Notes: generated by a model not told the origin, from the sequence alone. Numbered from the stretch's first letter, positions 26,762 to 35,598 are shown. The stretch is DNA of 64,000 nucleotides from Ilumatobacteraceae bacterium (GCA_025463305.1 JAOBWK010000070.1:1-64000), one strand, 5' to 3'. Translations and numbers: made by a program.

Positions 26762-28009
26762 GTGAACGAATCCGAGTTGCCCATGATCGTGAGTGTCGAC
26801 GACCACGTGGTGGAACCCGCTCATCTGTTCGAGCGGTGGTTGCCTCGCAAGTTCCAGGATCGTGCCCCCCACGTCGAGCGCCGAATGGTGAGCACCAAGA
26901 CTGACGTCTACAACTACGCCGAAGACGACGAAGGTATGCCAGGGGACGTGTGGTTCTTCGGGAAGTCGGTCTATGTGCATCGTCGTCCTGTCGTTGTCCT
27001 CAAAGATGTCGAGACGAGTGCAGAGTTCCGTGACAAGGAGCCCGTCACCTACGACGAGATGCTCCCGGCCTGCTACGACCCCAAAGAGCGGGTCAAGGTC
27101 ATGAAGTCACAGCATGTGGAGGCGTCACTGGGCTTTCCGTCGTTTCCTCGTTTCTGTGGTCAAGCCTTCAGCGAGGAGACAACGGACGATCGCGAACTCG
27201 GAATCGCGTGCGTCCAGGCCTACAACGACTGGATGGTCGAGGAGTGGTGCGGAGACTCCGACGGAAAGCTGATCCCGATGCAAGTCGTGCCGCTATGGGA
27301 TCCGAAGCTTGCCGCCGCCGAGATCCGCCGAAACGCTGCACGGGGGGTGCGAGCAGTCACATTCAGCGAAATCGTTGGGCACCTCGGTTTCGGAGGGATC
27401 AACGACAGGTACTGGGATCCGTTCTTCGACGCCTGTGAGGAAACAGGAACCGTTCTGTGCATGCACATCGGATCATCGTCGTTGATGATGACGTTGCCGC
27501 CCGGAGCACCGCCGGTCGTCACCACGACTCTGCAGTTCGCCAACTCGTACGCGTCGATGTCCGACTACGTCTTCTCGGGAGTCCTCGACCGGTTCCCACG
27601 CCTCAAGCTCGCCTACTCAGAAGGCCAGGCCGGATGGATGCCGTACGCCATCGAGCGGATGGACCATGCCCATCTCCACCACACGTGGGCTGCGGGTGAA
27701 GAACGGCTTCGAGAGCTGCCCTCGACATACATCCGCCGCAACGTGTTCGGATGCATTTTCGCTGACCGGCACGCCATCGAACAGGCCGAGAAGATCGGGT
27801 TCGACAACCTCATGTTCGAGACCGACTTCCCGCATGCTGACGGCCCGTACCCTCACACGTTGGAACACTCGCGCGGTCAGTTCGAAGGAATCGACCCCGA
27901 CGTCGTCTACAAGATCATTCGGGGCAACGCAATCCGCTTGTTCGAGCTCGGTCTCGACGCAGGACGCCCTGAGAGAACTCCCGTCAGTCACGCCGGAGTG
28001 CCGTCCTGA
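26762..28009 (+). CDS. Amidohydrolase-2 family metal-dependent hydrolase/decarboxylase (copy 1)
   Basis: An ACMSD-like TIM-barrel protein of 415 residues. Metal-site motifs: VSVDDHVVEP (DxH in place of HxH), LCMHIGSSS (His) and FETDFPHADG (Asp). GVLDRFPRLKLAYSEGQAGW is typical of the group. Members hydrolyse or decarboxylate ring-cleavage products; the reaction here is unknown. It begins with GTG behind GAAAGGG. It leads a plus-strand unit with the DUF35 and thiolase-fold genes (1 bp and overlapping), suggesting consecutive steps. Controlled by the operator-bearing promoter at 26647. Confidence 0.87.
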   Translation: MNESELPMIVSVDDHVVEPAHLFERWLPRKFQDRAPHVERRMVSTKTDVYNYAEDDEGMPGDVWFFGKSVYVHRRPVVVLKDVETSAEFRDKEPVTYDEMLPACYDPKERVKVMKSQHVEASLGFPSFPRFCGQAFSEETTDDRELGIACVQAYNDWMVEEWCGDSDGKLIPMQVVPLWDPKLAAAEIRRNAARGVRAVTFSEIVGHLGFGGINDRYWDPFFDACEETGTVLCMHIGSSSLMMTLPPGAPPVVTTTLQFANSYASMSDYVFSGVLDRFPRLKLAYSEGQAGWMPYAIERMDHAHLHHTWAAGEERLRELPSTYIRRNVFGCIFADRHAIEQAEKIGFDNLMFETDFPHADGPYPHTLEHSRGQFEGIDPDVVYKIIRGNAIRLFELGLDAGRPERTPVSHAGVPS

Positions 28010-28010
28010 A

Positions 28011-28430
28011 GTGACGATCACGCCTGACCAAGCGCGGCCCGTTCCGTCGCCAACAACCTTGACGCGCCCGTTCTGGGAGGCGTGCCGCGAGCACCGACTG
28101 ATCGTCCAACGATGCACCGTGTGCGGCACCCACGTGTTCAACCCCCAGCAATTTTGCACCCAATGCCAGTCGCTCGAACTGGACTGGGTCGCTTCCGCCG
28201 GCTTGGGAGTGATCGTCACGTACAGCATCGTCGAGCGGCCCCAATCGCCTGCCTTCGAGGCGCCGTACGTCGTTGCCGTCGTACGGCTGGACGAGCGATA
28301 CGAGATGATGACCAACATCGTCGGATCCTCGCCCGATGAGATCTCGATCGACGCGCGCGTCCGGGTCAGCTTTGTCCAACTCACAGAAAGCATCACCCTT
28401 CCGTGTTTCGAGCTCGAGGAGGCACGGTGA
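28011..28430 (+). CDS. DUF35 (Zn-ribbon/OB-fold) acyl-CoA-associated protein
   Basis: A 139-residue protein. The rubredoxin-like zinc ribbon CTVCGTHVFNPQQFCTQC (four Cys) is followed by an OB-fold with VIVTYSIVER and PYVVAVVRLDE. GTG at 28011 starts 1 bp after the amidohydrolase stop, and the gene overlaps the thiolase-fold gene by 4 bp (GTGA). Proteins of this family bind acyl-CoA and pair with thiolase-fold partners, for example the Ltp2-DUF35 retro-aldolase of steroid side-chain breakdown. A partner role for the next gene is likely. Confidence 0.88.
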   Translation: MTITPDQARPVPSPTTLTRPFWEACREHRLIVQRCTVCGTHVFNPQQFCTQCQSLELDWVASAGLGVIVTYSIVERPQSPAFEAPYVVAVVRLDERYEMMTNIVGSSPDEISIDARVRVSFVQLTESITLPCFELEEAR

Positions 28431-29557
28431 CCAAGGCCGCGCAACAAGCCGTGATCGTCGGCGCCTTCAACACGCGCCAAGCGAGGACACTGCCCGGCGA
28501 GACATCGGCGACAATCACACTTGCGGCCATCCACGGAGCCCTCAACGACGCCGGCGTCCACCTCGGCGACGTCGACGGCCTCAACATCAGCAGCGAACAG
28601 TCGCATCAGGAACCTGGCGAACACTTCGGGTACAGCTTGGGACTGCCCTACTTCTGGGTCGGGGGCGCACGCACCGGGCCGGCGGCAATCGTGGAGGCTG
28701 CGACAGCGATCGAGGCTGGCGTATGTACCACGGTGGTCGTCGCAGCCGGCGAAGCCGGCATCTACACCGATCGTGCTGCAGTCGCACCATGGACGCGACC
28801 GTCGAATGAATTCATTGAGTGCTGGGGCATGATGACGCCGGCAGAGTTCGCTCTCTCTGCCCAGCAATACATGCACCGTTTCAAGGTCGATCCAGCGCAG
28901 GTCGCGTACATCGCGTCCGTCATCCGAAACAACGGCTCACGCAACCCCGAGGCCATTTACTACGGCCGCGGCCCATTCACGACGGAGGACATCCTGGCGT
29001 CACGGATGATTGCGTCGCCATACCACCTGCTGGAGTGCGCCACGACTGCCGAAGGCGGGTCAGCGCTCGTTCTGACCACTCAAGAACGCGCAAGAGACCT
29101 GCCCGGTCAAGCAATCCGAGTGTTAGGCGGCGCAGCCGACGCTTGGGGTCCGTCCTACACGCATCCGCCGACATACGACCGAGTCGCGATGTGGGAGCGG
29201 CGATCGGGCGACATCGCGTTCGAACGTGCCGGCGTTGGCCGCAACGACATCGATGTGTTCGAGCTGTACGACAACTTCTCCTGGGAGATCATCCGATACT
29301 TCGAGGCGCTCCGATACTGCGACATCGGAGAGGGTCCCTCATTCGTCGCCGATGGCGCCATCGAAGGCGGGGGGGCGTACCCGATCGTGACCGACGGCGG
29401 GACCATGTCGCACTCTCACACAGGTACGTCGCAGCTGATCCAACGGATCGTCCAAGCAGTCAGGCAACTCCGCGGAACGAGCGCTGCAAATCAAGTGATC
29501 GGCGCAGAAGTTGCTCTCGTCGCAGCGATCGGTGGCGTCCTCATCTTGGGTGCCTGA
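28427..29557 (+). CDS. Thiolase-fold lipid-transfer-type protein (probable retro-aldolase)
   Basis: About 376 residues, SCP-x/Ltp-like thiolase fold. The N-terminal half has VIVGAFNTRQARTLPG and GPAAIVEAATAIEAG. The C-terminal half has VFELYDNFSWEIIRYFEAL and DGGTMSHSHTGTSQ. The nucleophilic Cys of true thiolases (NNNCSTG-like loop) is absent; that loop reads VGGARTGPAAI. This loss is seen in Ltp2-type aldolases, which cleave beta-hydroxyacyl-CoAs with a DUF35 partner, and a DUF35 gene overlaps this one. A retro-aldol cleavage releasing a ketone or aldehyde and a short acyl-CoA is the best guess. Confidence 0.82.
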   Translation: MTKAAQQAVIVGAFNTRQARTLPGETSATITLAAIHGALNDAGVHLGDVDGLNISSEQSHQEPGEHFGYSLGLPYFWVGGARTGPAAIVEAATAIEAGVCTTVVVAAGEAGIYTDRAAVAPWTRPSNEFIECWGMMTPAEFALSAQQYMHRFKVDPAQVAYIASVIRNNGSRNPEAIYYGRGPFTTEDILASRMIASPYHLLECATTAEGGSALVLTTQERARDLPGQAIRVLGGAADAWGPSYTHPPTYDRVAMWERRSGDIAFERAGVGRNDIDVFELYDNFSWEIIRYFEALRYCDIGEGPSFVADGAIEGGGAYPIVTDGGTMSHSHTGTSQLIQRIVQAVRQLRGTSAANQVIGAEVALVAAIGGVLILGA

Positions 29558-29682
29558 CTGGTGTGTCGGTCCGCCGCGCGACCGGCGGGCTCAGCGCGGT
29601 CCTGTTTCCCGGCGCTGCAGCCGTCTTGGCGCTCGCCATGATCAGCTGGGCGGTGATGTTCAACACAGCGGGCTGGGCCTTG

Positions 29683-30564
29683 TCAGACGTTCGAACGCCG
29701 GGCGTTGCGAACAAAGGCATCGACGATCTGGCCCCGGGCACCAACTGGGAACTCGTGACCCATGCCGTCGATCACGACGAGTTCGGCTTCCGGGATCGCT
29801 GCGGCAGTGGCCTGCCCGCCGCTGAGACCGACGAGCGGATCGTTGGCGCCATGAACGACGACCGCTGGCACCCGGAGCAGTCGAAGGTCCGCAGTGCGAT
29901 CGCCGCCGGCGATGATCGCGTCCCGTTGCCGCAAGCGGCCTGCAGGATGGAAGGCGCGATCGAACGACGCAGCAGCCCGACGGCGCGCGGCGGCCTCATC
30001 GAACGGGAACCCGCCTCCGACGACGAGGCGACCAAGATGAACAGCTGCAATCAACACCTCGTCACGTGTCGTCGGCTCTGGGAGGGTCATCGCCGACATC
30101 AGTTCCTTTGAGGCGCGCCCGACCTTCGAGTTCCCGGTCGTCGACATGATCGAGCACAACGACAAGATCCGGTCCTGCCCGAGTATTGCGATCGACTGCG
30201 CGATCATCCCGCCCATCGAAGCCCCAAGAACATGTGCTCGTTCAATGCCGAGCGCGTCGAGAAGACCCAGCCCATCTGCCGCCATATCGAACAACGAATA
30301 GCGAGGTACATGCTCGGGGGCACCGTCGCCGGCGACGGGCGGGTCCTGATCAAACCAAGTCGAACGCCCGACGTCACGATTGTCGTACCTGACGACGTGG
30401 AAACCATGGCTGGCGAAGTCTTCGCAGAAGTCTGGATCCCAATCGATCATCTGAACGCCGAGCCCCATGACCAGGAGCAACGTCGGATCATCCGGCGAGC
30501 CGAACGTTTCGAAGCAGATCTCGATCCCGTTCGCCTGGACCAGACCGGTTGCTGTAGCGCTCAC
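29683..30564 (-). CDS. Alpha/beta-hydrolase (aclacinomycin methylesterase-like)
   Basis: A 293-residue hydrolase. Strand 3 is LLLVMGLGVQMIDWD, followed by YDNRDVGRSTWFD, the nucleophile LGASMGGMIAQ, the acid VHGANDPLVG and the base GMGHEFPVG. This set is typical of the RdmC-like esterase group. It is convergent with the thiolase-fold gene (125 bp apart) and divergent from the GntR/FCD regulator. The paired operator at 30651-30677 lies between the divergent starts and could control both. Substrate unknown. Confidence 0.87.
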   Translation of the reverse strand: MSATATGLVQANGIEICFETFGSPDDPTLLLVMGLGVQMIDWDPDFCEDFASHGFHVVRYDNRDVGRSTWFDQDPPVAGDGAPEHVPRYSLFDMAADGLGLLDALGIERAHVLGASMGGMIAQSIAILGQDRILSLCSIMSTTGNSKVGRASKELMSAMTLPEPTTRDEVLIAAVHLGRLVVGGGFPFDEAAARRRAAASFDRAFHPAGRLRQRDAIIAGGDRTADLRLLRVPAVVVHGANDPLVGLSGGQATAAAIPEAELVVIDGMGHEFPVGARGQIVDAFVRNARRSNV

Positions 30565-30650
30565 AGTGGGCGCTTTCCCGATGCATCGCTCGTCCGCAGT
30601 GAACTGGCAAGAACGTTGGTCAGCATTCGAACTCCCTCAACGAGTGATCG

Positions 30651-30677
30651 CGATCCAATCACCATAGAACAGGATCC
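30651..30677. promoter_or_regulatory. Paired GGATCC-type operator between esterase and FCD regulator 1
   Basis: CGATCC (30651-30656, followed by AAT) and GGATCC (30672-30677) with centres 21 bp apart. It is about 90 bp upstream of the regulator's start and about 90 bp upstream of the divergent esterase, fitting autoregulation. Confidence 0.6.
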
Positions 30678-30752
30678 GAAATGTCGCAAATTGAAACCCG
30701 CTGCGGCATTCTGGGCACCAGCCGTACCGCGTGCCGGGCTCCGCCATGTACA

Positions 30753-30758
30753 TATACT
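30753..30758 (+). promoter_or_regulatory. -10 element of a probable leaderless promoter for FCD regulator 1
   Basis: TATACT ends 7 nt before the GTG at 30766, and no ribosome-binding site is present. Transcription would begin at or next to the start codon. Confidence 0.45.
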
Positions 30759-30765
30759 GCGGTTC

Positions 30766-31695
30766 GTGACCACCCGATCGCCCTCGACGGCAGCCCGAGC
30801 CGCGAAGAAGTCCGCTACGCGCAACACCACTGGCAGGTCTGCCGCTGCGTCCGTCAAGACTCTCGCCAGCACCACAGCGGCGACCAAAGCGGCCGCTGCG
30901 AGCGCAACGAAGAAGGCGCCGACCAAGACCGCCAAGACGAAAGCTCCGTCAGCGAAGCCGACCAAGGCAGCCTCCCTCCCGCTGGCCCTCGAGACGAGGC
31001 CGGGAGGCGCCAACCCACTCGACGTCGACCTCGTCGACAAGCTCGTCACCATCATTCAAGACAAGATCAGCAGCGGAGAACTTCCAGTTGGGTCGTGGCT
31101 ACGTCAGGAACGCCTCGCACAAGAGCTCGGCGTAAGCCGCATGCCCGTGCGCGAGGCACTTCGGCAGCTTCAAACCATGGGTGCGTTGGAGGTGATCTCC
31201 AATCGCGGGGCTCGAGTCAGGCTGCCGTCGCTGCGCGACATTACAGAGGTCTATGAACTTCGCGGGATCCTCGAAGGCCACGCCGCCGCGACCGCAGCGC
31301 AACAGATCTCCGGCTTCCAGATCGAGCAGCTCCAAGAAACCATCCGGATGTTCGAGCAAGTCATCATCGATCTGCGCGACCTTCCGCGTGAGGAACGAGC
31401 GCAACTGCGCACCAAATGGCAGATCGCCAACGGCACGTTCCACCGGATATTGGTCGAAGCATCCGGCAACAAGTATCTGCTCGAGATGATCGACGGCCTG
31501 CACCGCAAGATCCCACGAAACCTGACCTGGCTCGCATTGGAAACGGACGTCAGGCGACTCGCCCGCAACGCTGCGGAACATGCCCAAATCCTCGAAGCGA
31601 TCGACGCTGGCAATGGCGAACGTGCACGCGGCCTCGTCATCGAACATGCGCGCCGAGCAAGCGAACTCATGGTCCGCCAACTCAGCGAGGCCTGA
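30766..31695 (+). CDS. GntR/FCD-family regulator 1 with histone H1-like N-terminal tail
   Basis: A VanR/FadR-type regulator, about 309 residues from GTG 30766. Residues 1-75 are Ala/Lys/Thr-rich repeats (KKSATR, ATKKAPTKTAKTKAPSAK, PTKAA) like a histone H1 or HupB tail. The winged helix follows (IQDKISSGELPVGSWLRQER, LAQELGVSRMPVREALRQLQ). The FCD effector domain then has metal-site His residues in NGTFHRILVEASGN and NAAEHAQILEAI. The core is nearly the same as the regulator at 62922, including an identical recognition helix. It is the prime candidate, with that paralogue, to bind the 21-bp-spaced GGATCC operators. The upstream in-frame region to 30232 is antisense to the esterase and is excluded. 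Confidence 0.88.
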   Translation: MTTRSPSTAARAAKKSATRNTTGRSAAASVKTLASTTAATKAAAASATKKAPTKTAKTKAPSAKPTKAASLPLALETRPGGANPLDVDLVDKLVTIIQDKISSGELPVGSWLRQERLAQELGVSRMPVREALRQLQTMGALEVISNRGARVRLPSLRDITEVYELRGILEGHAAATAAQQISGFQIEQLQETIRMFEQVIIDLRDLPREERAQLRTKWQIANGTFHRILVEASGNKYLLEMIDGLHRKIPRNLTWLALETDVRRLARNAAEHAQILEAIDAGNGERARGLVIEHARRASELMVRQLSEA

Positions 31696-31806
31696 ACTCG
31701 CGCGACGGAGCCTCCACCTCACCGCCGCTCCGATTACCGCCACGGGCGACATCAGTGTCTGCGGACGAGAGCAACCGAACCGTGTAGTTGCATGACACTC
31801 CAGCGT

Positions 31807-31854
31807 CTGGCTTGCTCCCGGGATGTGACTGTTCATCACCCGACAGCAAGCCAG
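31807..31854. terminator. Bidirectional hairpin terminator
   Basis: A 10-bp perfect stem, CTGGCTTGCT (31807-31816) and AGCAAGCCAG (31845-31854), sits between the convergent FCD regulator and amidohydrolase copy 2. Confidence 0.6.
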
Positions 31855-31873
31855 AGGTCGAAGCCTGCGGTAG

Positions 31874-33100
31874 CTACGGAAGCAGCCACGCCCCGTTGTG
31901 AGCGAAGAACTTTGCGCTGATCTCGGGGTCCAGATTGGCCAGACGGTCACTGAACATCTTCTTGGAGTCCTGACCGCCCTCGACATGCGGGTAATCGCTG
32001 GCGTAGGCGTAGCAGTCCTGAAGCTGCGGGTAGCGCTCGAAATACTCTTCGACGGGCTCGAAATGATACGGCGTGACCCGCACGTTGCGTGCGAGATACT
32101 CCGACGGCTTCATCGACAGCGTCGAGCGCAGCGCCTGGGGGAACACGCCTGCCCACATGTCAAGTCGCTCTGCCAACGGCCCGAACCACTGCGCGCCCAA
32201 CTCGATGGCGCCCAAGCGAAGATTCGGGACACGCTCGAAGACGCCGCCGAGGGCCAACGCCGCGATGAAATGCTCGGCAGCAAGATGGGCGGTCGTGCCG
32301 GCAAACGGGCTCAGCACGAACTCTGCCGATGCTCTCGGCGGGATGAACGCTTCGACGCCCGCTGTCCAAGCCATCGACGACACGAAAGTGAAGTCGGTGC
32401 CGATGTGCAAGAGCATCGCGATGTCGTTGTCGGCAGCGAGTTGCCAGAACGGGTCGAGCGCTGGATCGGCCGGGGACGTTCCAGCCGGCGGAGTTCCCGA
32501 CGGAATCCAAACAGCCTTGACGCCCTTGTCGATGAGGAACCGAAGCTGCGACATCATGCTCTCGAGAGTCTCGGTCAGCATCAATGCAACCGGACGCACC
32601 CGGTTCGAGTCGATGGACCCGATCATACGGATCACCCAATCGTTGTAGCCGGCGATCGCTTCCAGACCTGCGACGCGAGTCTCCTCGACGTTCATGCCCA
32701 GCCCCATCACGGCCGCCACGAAGTCGGGTGACGTAGACATCAAAATGCCGACGAGACCGAAGCTCGGAAACAGAAGCCCCCTGTCGACACCCATTGCGTC
32801 CATTACTTCCGCGCGCCGGCCGACATCAATCGCGCTGGGGGCAGATGATCCCTTCATCTGCCACACGTTGTCGTAGGTAATCTCCGTGTCATCAGCGAGA
32901 ATGTCGGGACGAACCGAAGTGTTCTTGCCGTTGTCAGCGAAGAACGGGCTGGTCTCACAACCTGCGAGCTTCGAGGCGACCTTCTCACCGAAGAACTCGC
33001 CCCACATGTGGAAAGGGATCATTTCGTGCGTGTCGAGGTCGATCGAACGGTCAAGGACCGACGTCGAGCTGGCTACAGGATGCTTCGTCACCGAGTCCAT
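31874..33100 (-). CDS. Amidohydrolase-2 family metal-dependent hydrolase/decarboxylase (copy 2)
   Basis: A 408-residue ACMSD-like protein. Metal motifs are IDLDTHEMIP (DxH), MLLHIGTDFTF (His) and YASDYPHVEGG (Asp). GVFERVPNLRLGAIELGAQW is the family's strand-7 signature. The ATG at 33100 follows AAGGAGAG; the longer in-frame start at 33211 is not needed. Only moderately similar to copy 1, so a different step is likely. Its upstream region carries a TTGACA promoter whose -10 lies in a LacI operator, so it belongs to the AAACGTTT group. Confidence 0.87.
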   Translation of the reverse strand: MDSVTKHPVASSTSVLDRSIDLDTHEMIPFHMWGEFFGEKVASKLAGCETSPFFADNGKNTSVRPDILADDTEITYDNVWQMKGSSAPSAIDVGRRAEVMDAMGVDRGLLFPSFGLVGILMSTSPDFVAAVMGLGMNVEETRVAGLEAIAGYNDWVIRMIGSIDSNRVRPVALMLTETLESMMSQLRFLIDKGVKAVWIPSGTPPAGTSPADPALDPFWQLAADNDIAMLLHIGTDFTFVSSMAWTAGVEAFIPPRASAEFVLSPFAGTTAHLAAEHFIAALALGGVFERVPNLRLGAIELGAQWFGPLAERLDMWAGVFPQALRSTLSMKPSEYLARNVRVTPYHFEPVEEYFERYPQLQDCYAYASDYPHVEGGQDSKKMFSDRLANLDPEISAKFFAHNGAWLLP

Positions 33101-33217
33101 ATGACTCTCCTTGTCGTTGGTTCGATACGGAAATGCCTGACGGCGACTGCGAAGCGGCACGAACGCACGGCAGCGTCCGACCGAAGTGAGCAAATTGCCA
33201 GAGCGATCCAACTCCAG

Positions 33218-33246
33218 CTTAAACGTTTCACATGCGCCGATGTCAA
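33218..33246 (-). promoter_or_regulatory. Promoter overlapped by LacI operator (amidohydrolase copy 2)
   Basis: Minus strand: -35 TTGACA (33241-33246), 17-nt spacer, -10 TTTAAG (33218-33223). The operator GTGAAACGTTTAAGC (core 33221-33228) covers the -10 and the end of the spacer, an arrangement expected for repression. Confidence 0.65.
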
Positions 33247-33367
33247 GTATCGCGCCGAACCATACGGATCAGGCCACGACAGATGCTCCAAGAGATGAGG
33301 CACCTCACACCCGTCGTGCCGATCACTCCCCCAACGGGCGATGGGCGGAGTCAATCAGGTCACTTTT

Positions 33368-33409
33368 GGATCCAATAATCTTGCGCGTGACGCGGTCCAT
33401 CGGTACTCT
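33368..33409 (+). promoter_or_regulatory. Promoter with single GGATCC site for the gene at 33454
   Basis: TTTTGGATCCAATAATC holds one strong hexamer (33368-33373). -35 TTGCGC (33381-33386), 17-nt spacer and -10 TACTCT (33404-33409) follow. No second hexamer is found 21 bp away on either side, so this is an incomplete member of the set. Confidence 0.5.
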
Positions 33410-33453
33410 CGGGCGGACACGCCACCCAGGCACGATCGCAACCGAGGTACGCC

Positions 33454-34833
33454 ATGAACGAGACAAACCTTGCGTCGATCAGAGCATTCGCGACACTCAC
33501 GCCGACGGCAGACGCGGCGACAAGAATACACCAGGCGATCTGGGCCGAGCGTGGCACAAGCGTCGCCATGACCTTCGCTGTGCCGGCGTGCCCCTACACT
33601 TCGGGCGAGCTCGTTGAACTTCGAAGTGCCGGTCGAGAGGTTGCGTTCATCCCGCCCGAGGTTGCGACGCAAAGCGACCGTCACATCTTGGGACTCATGT
33701 TCCCGCTGATGGGGTGCTACTCGCTCCATGCCGACAACGTCGTCCCCAACGACGCCAACTACTCCGGATGGTTCGACTATGAGGCCGCGATCGACGCTCC
33801 ATGGGGTGACACCGATGAAGGACTGCTCATCGAACATGTTGGAGCAGCCGGGCGCAACTTGATGAGCCTCAACCAGTACATCGTCGCCAGCCAGGACAGC
33901 CGGTTGCTGACCGGAAGGTACCTCGACGAACGACGCAGCTGGAGCAGGATCGGCGCTCGAGTCAGTGGCCGAGTCGTCGCCGTACGTTTCGACGGCGACG
34001 AGATCGCCGAGGGTCTTGGTGACGAGACCCCGCGCTCAGGGGCACTGCTGACTGCCTACGATCTCGGGGCAGACAACCGAGCACCTGTGATCGGCGGACG
34101 CACGACAGGCTCAGCAGACATCGAAGGGGGTCGTGCCACGGCCACCGTCGACCAAGGCATCGTCGCCCGCGGAGTCCATCCGTCCCAGATGCGTCGACGG
34201 GACCCGGCCGAAGAATCGTCACGCCTCGCATCCCTGTTCGTAGATGCCGGATTCCACAAAGAACTCGGACTCAGCGCCGACGACTATGTTGCGTCCTTAC
34301 CGATCATCGAGGCGCAACCCGCCCAATATGTCGCTCGGCTCGACGTGCCGCTCATCGTCGAGACGAGGATCGCATGGGGCCGGCAGTACGAGCTGACCGG
34401 GATCGCCATTTCGAAGTTCCTCGACCATTTCCCGCCACCGGCACCAATCGGTCCGGAATCTGCGCACCTCGCTCAGCCCTACACCGCCTGGTTCAACGCC
34501 TGGGGACAGAGGTTCGAAGATCCCATCTCACCACCTGACGCGCGAGCGGACCTCGCCGCCGACGAGATCGGGGCGAACCTGATCGAAGGTGCCGCGATGC
34601 TGCTTGCATATCCGGAGCTGAACGAATCCGGTCGTTTCTATGACTTCCTGGGCTACATCTTCCCGGCCCACGAGATCGGCGGTGACGTCGCGATCGACTC
34701 ACGCGAACGGACAGCTGGCGTCTGTCGCTGGCGCGGCAGACCCGAATTCGCGTGCAACCTCCACCCGACCGAGTACGCCATCTTTCGCCCGTTGGTACGC
34801 GGCAAGCTCATCAATCCACCGCTCACGACATGA
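33454..34833 (+). CDS. Uncharacterised protein, 459 aa
   Basis: I do not recognise the N-terminal half. It contains conserved-looking segments such as TFAVPACPYTSGELVELR, HADNVVPNDANYSGWFDYEA and GRTTGSADIEGG. The C-terminal half (SLPIIEAQPAQYVARLDVPL, VETRIAWGRQYELTGI, AQPYTAWFNAWGQRFEDP, LIEGAAMLLAYPE, GVCRWRGRPEF) vaguely recalls DUF5701-type actinobacterial proteins; this is a weak impression. No signal peptide or membrane helix. The ATG is taken at the first Met. A GGATCC-bearing promoter upstream and an 11-bp tail-to-tail overlap with the bicupin gene link it to the island. Confidence 0.7.
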   Translation: MNETNLASIRAFATLTPTADAATRIHQAIWAERGTSVAMTFAVPACPYTSGELVELRSAGREVAFIPPEVATQSDRHILGLMFPLMGCYSLHADNVVPNDANYSGWFDYEAAIDAPWGDTDEGLLIEHVGAAGRNLMSLNQYIVASQDSRLLTGRYLDERRSWSRIGARVSGRVVAVRFDGDEIAEGLGDETPRSGALLTAYDLGADNRAPVIGGRTTGSADIEGGRATATVDQGIVARGVHPSQMRRRDPAEESSRLASLFVDAGFHKELGLSADDYVASLPIIEAQPAQYVARLDVPLIVETRIAWGRQYELTGIAISKFLDHFPPPAPIGPESAHLAQPYTAWFNAWGQRFEDPISPPDARADLAADEIGANLIEGAAMLLAYPELNESGRFYDFLGYIFPAHEIGGDVAIDSRERTAGVCRWRGRPEFACNLHPTEYAIFRPLVRGKLINPPLTT

Positions 34834-35575
34834 ACGCCCCGAACGTGGCGGGGGTCGAACTCGCGCTGAGCTCGAGTTCGAACGGCTGATCGCCGAGCGC
34901 GACCAAGTCACCGGCAGCCAAGAGAGCGGGCGGAGCGTCGCCGCCAAGACTGCCCAGCACGCTCACGACGAGGTGGCCACCGAGTACCACAACCACTACG
35001 GCGCCACCGTCGGATGTCCATCGCGCACGACCCCCGTCGCCGGCCAGCACGATAAAAGCGCCGCGAGGACCCAGCGAGGACCACGACGGCGGTATCAGCT
35101 CCTCGAAGCTCTCCGGTCCGACGGCGACAAGCCGATCGTCAGCGGTCAGTCGAAACTGTTGCGTACTTCGCCCGGCTCCACCGGGGTCGTCTCCGTGGAC
35201 TTCTGGAGTCCGACCTGTCGCATGCCAGTCCTCATTGACTTCGACCTGCAGCAGACGGGCTTCGCCAAAATACGTCAAAGCGTGCCCGGCAGAGTCGTGG
35301 TCATCGACGAAGAGGATGCCGCCCGGGGACAGTGTGCACTCGGACGAGGCCGCCGCGACGTGAAGGGAGCCCGAGATCATGACTGCGAACTTCCGGGACG
35401 TTCCAGGGCCGGCTCCCGGGCGACCGTGCTCACGGCGGAGCGCACGCAGAGACCGGAAGCGAACACCGGACGATTTCAGTGCATTCAAAGCACCGATATC
35501 CATCACTGGAAGGGACATCGGCACCAGTTCCGCGAGACCGTTCGGATCGGTTCGCAAATGCATCGATCTCAACAC
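34823..35575 (-). CDS. Probable bicupin-like protein
   Basis: About 250 residues with two internally similar beta-rich halves. FAVMISGSLHVA...LSPGGILFVDDHDSAGHAL and VVVVLGGHLVVSVLG...LLAAGDLVALGD each look like a cupin strand set with the PGD-type turn. Metal-binding His are sparse, so it may be non-catalytic. A GTG at 35575 with GGAGG 5 nt upstream is the best start. The frame extends to 35692, but that would include the -10 (TACAAT) and the GGATCC operator at 35599. Function unknown; it is regulated like the other island genes. Confidence 0.6.
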   Translation of the reverse strand: MLRSMHLRTDPNGLAELVPMSLPVMDIGALNALKSSGVRFRSLRALRREHGRPGAGPGTSRKFAVMISGSLHVAAASSECTLSPGGILFVDDHDSAGHALTYFGEARLLQVEVNEDWHATGRTPEVHGDDPGGAGRSTQQFRLTADDRLVAVGPESFEELIPPSWSSLGPRGAFIVLAGDGGRARWTSDGGAVVVVVLGGHLVVSVLGSLGGDAPPALLAAGDLVALGDQPFELELSASSTPATFGAFMS

Positions 35576-35598
35576 CGAAGCCTCCGACAGGACAGATT

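Noticed and set aside
33201..33216. CGATCCAA near the amidohydrolase copy 2 promoter
   Set aside because: Only a half-match with no partner 21 bp away. It was not counted in the paired-operator set.
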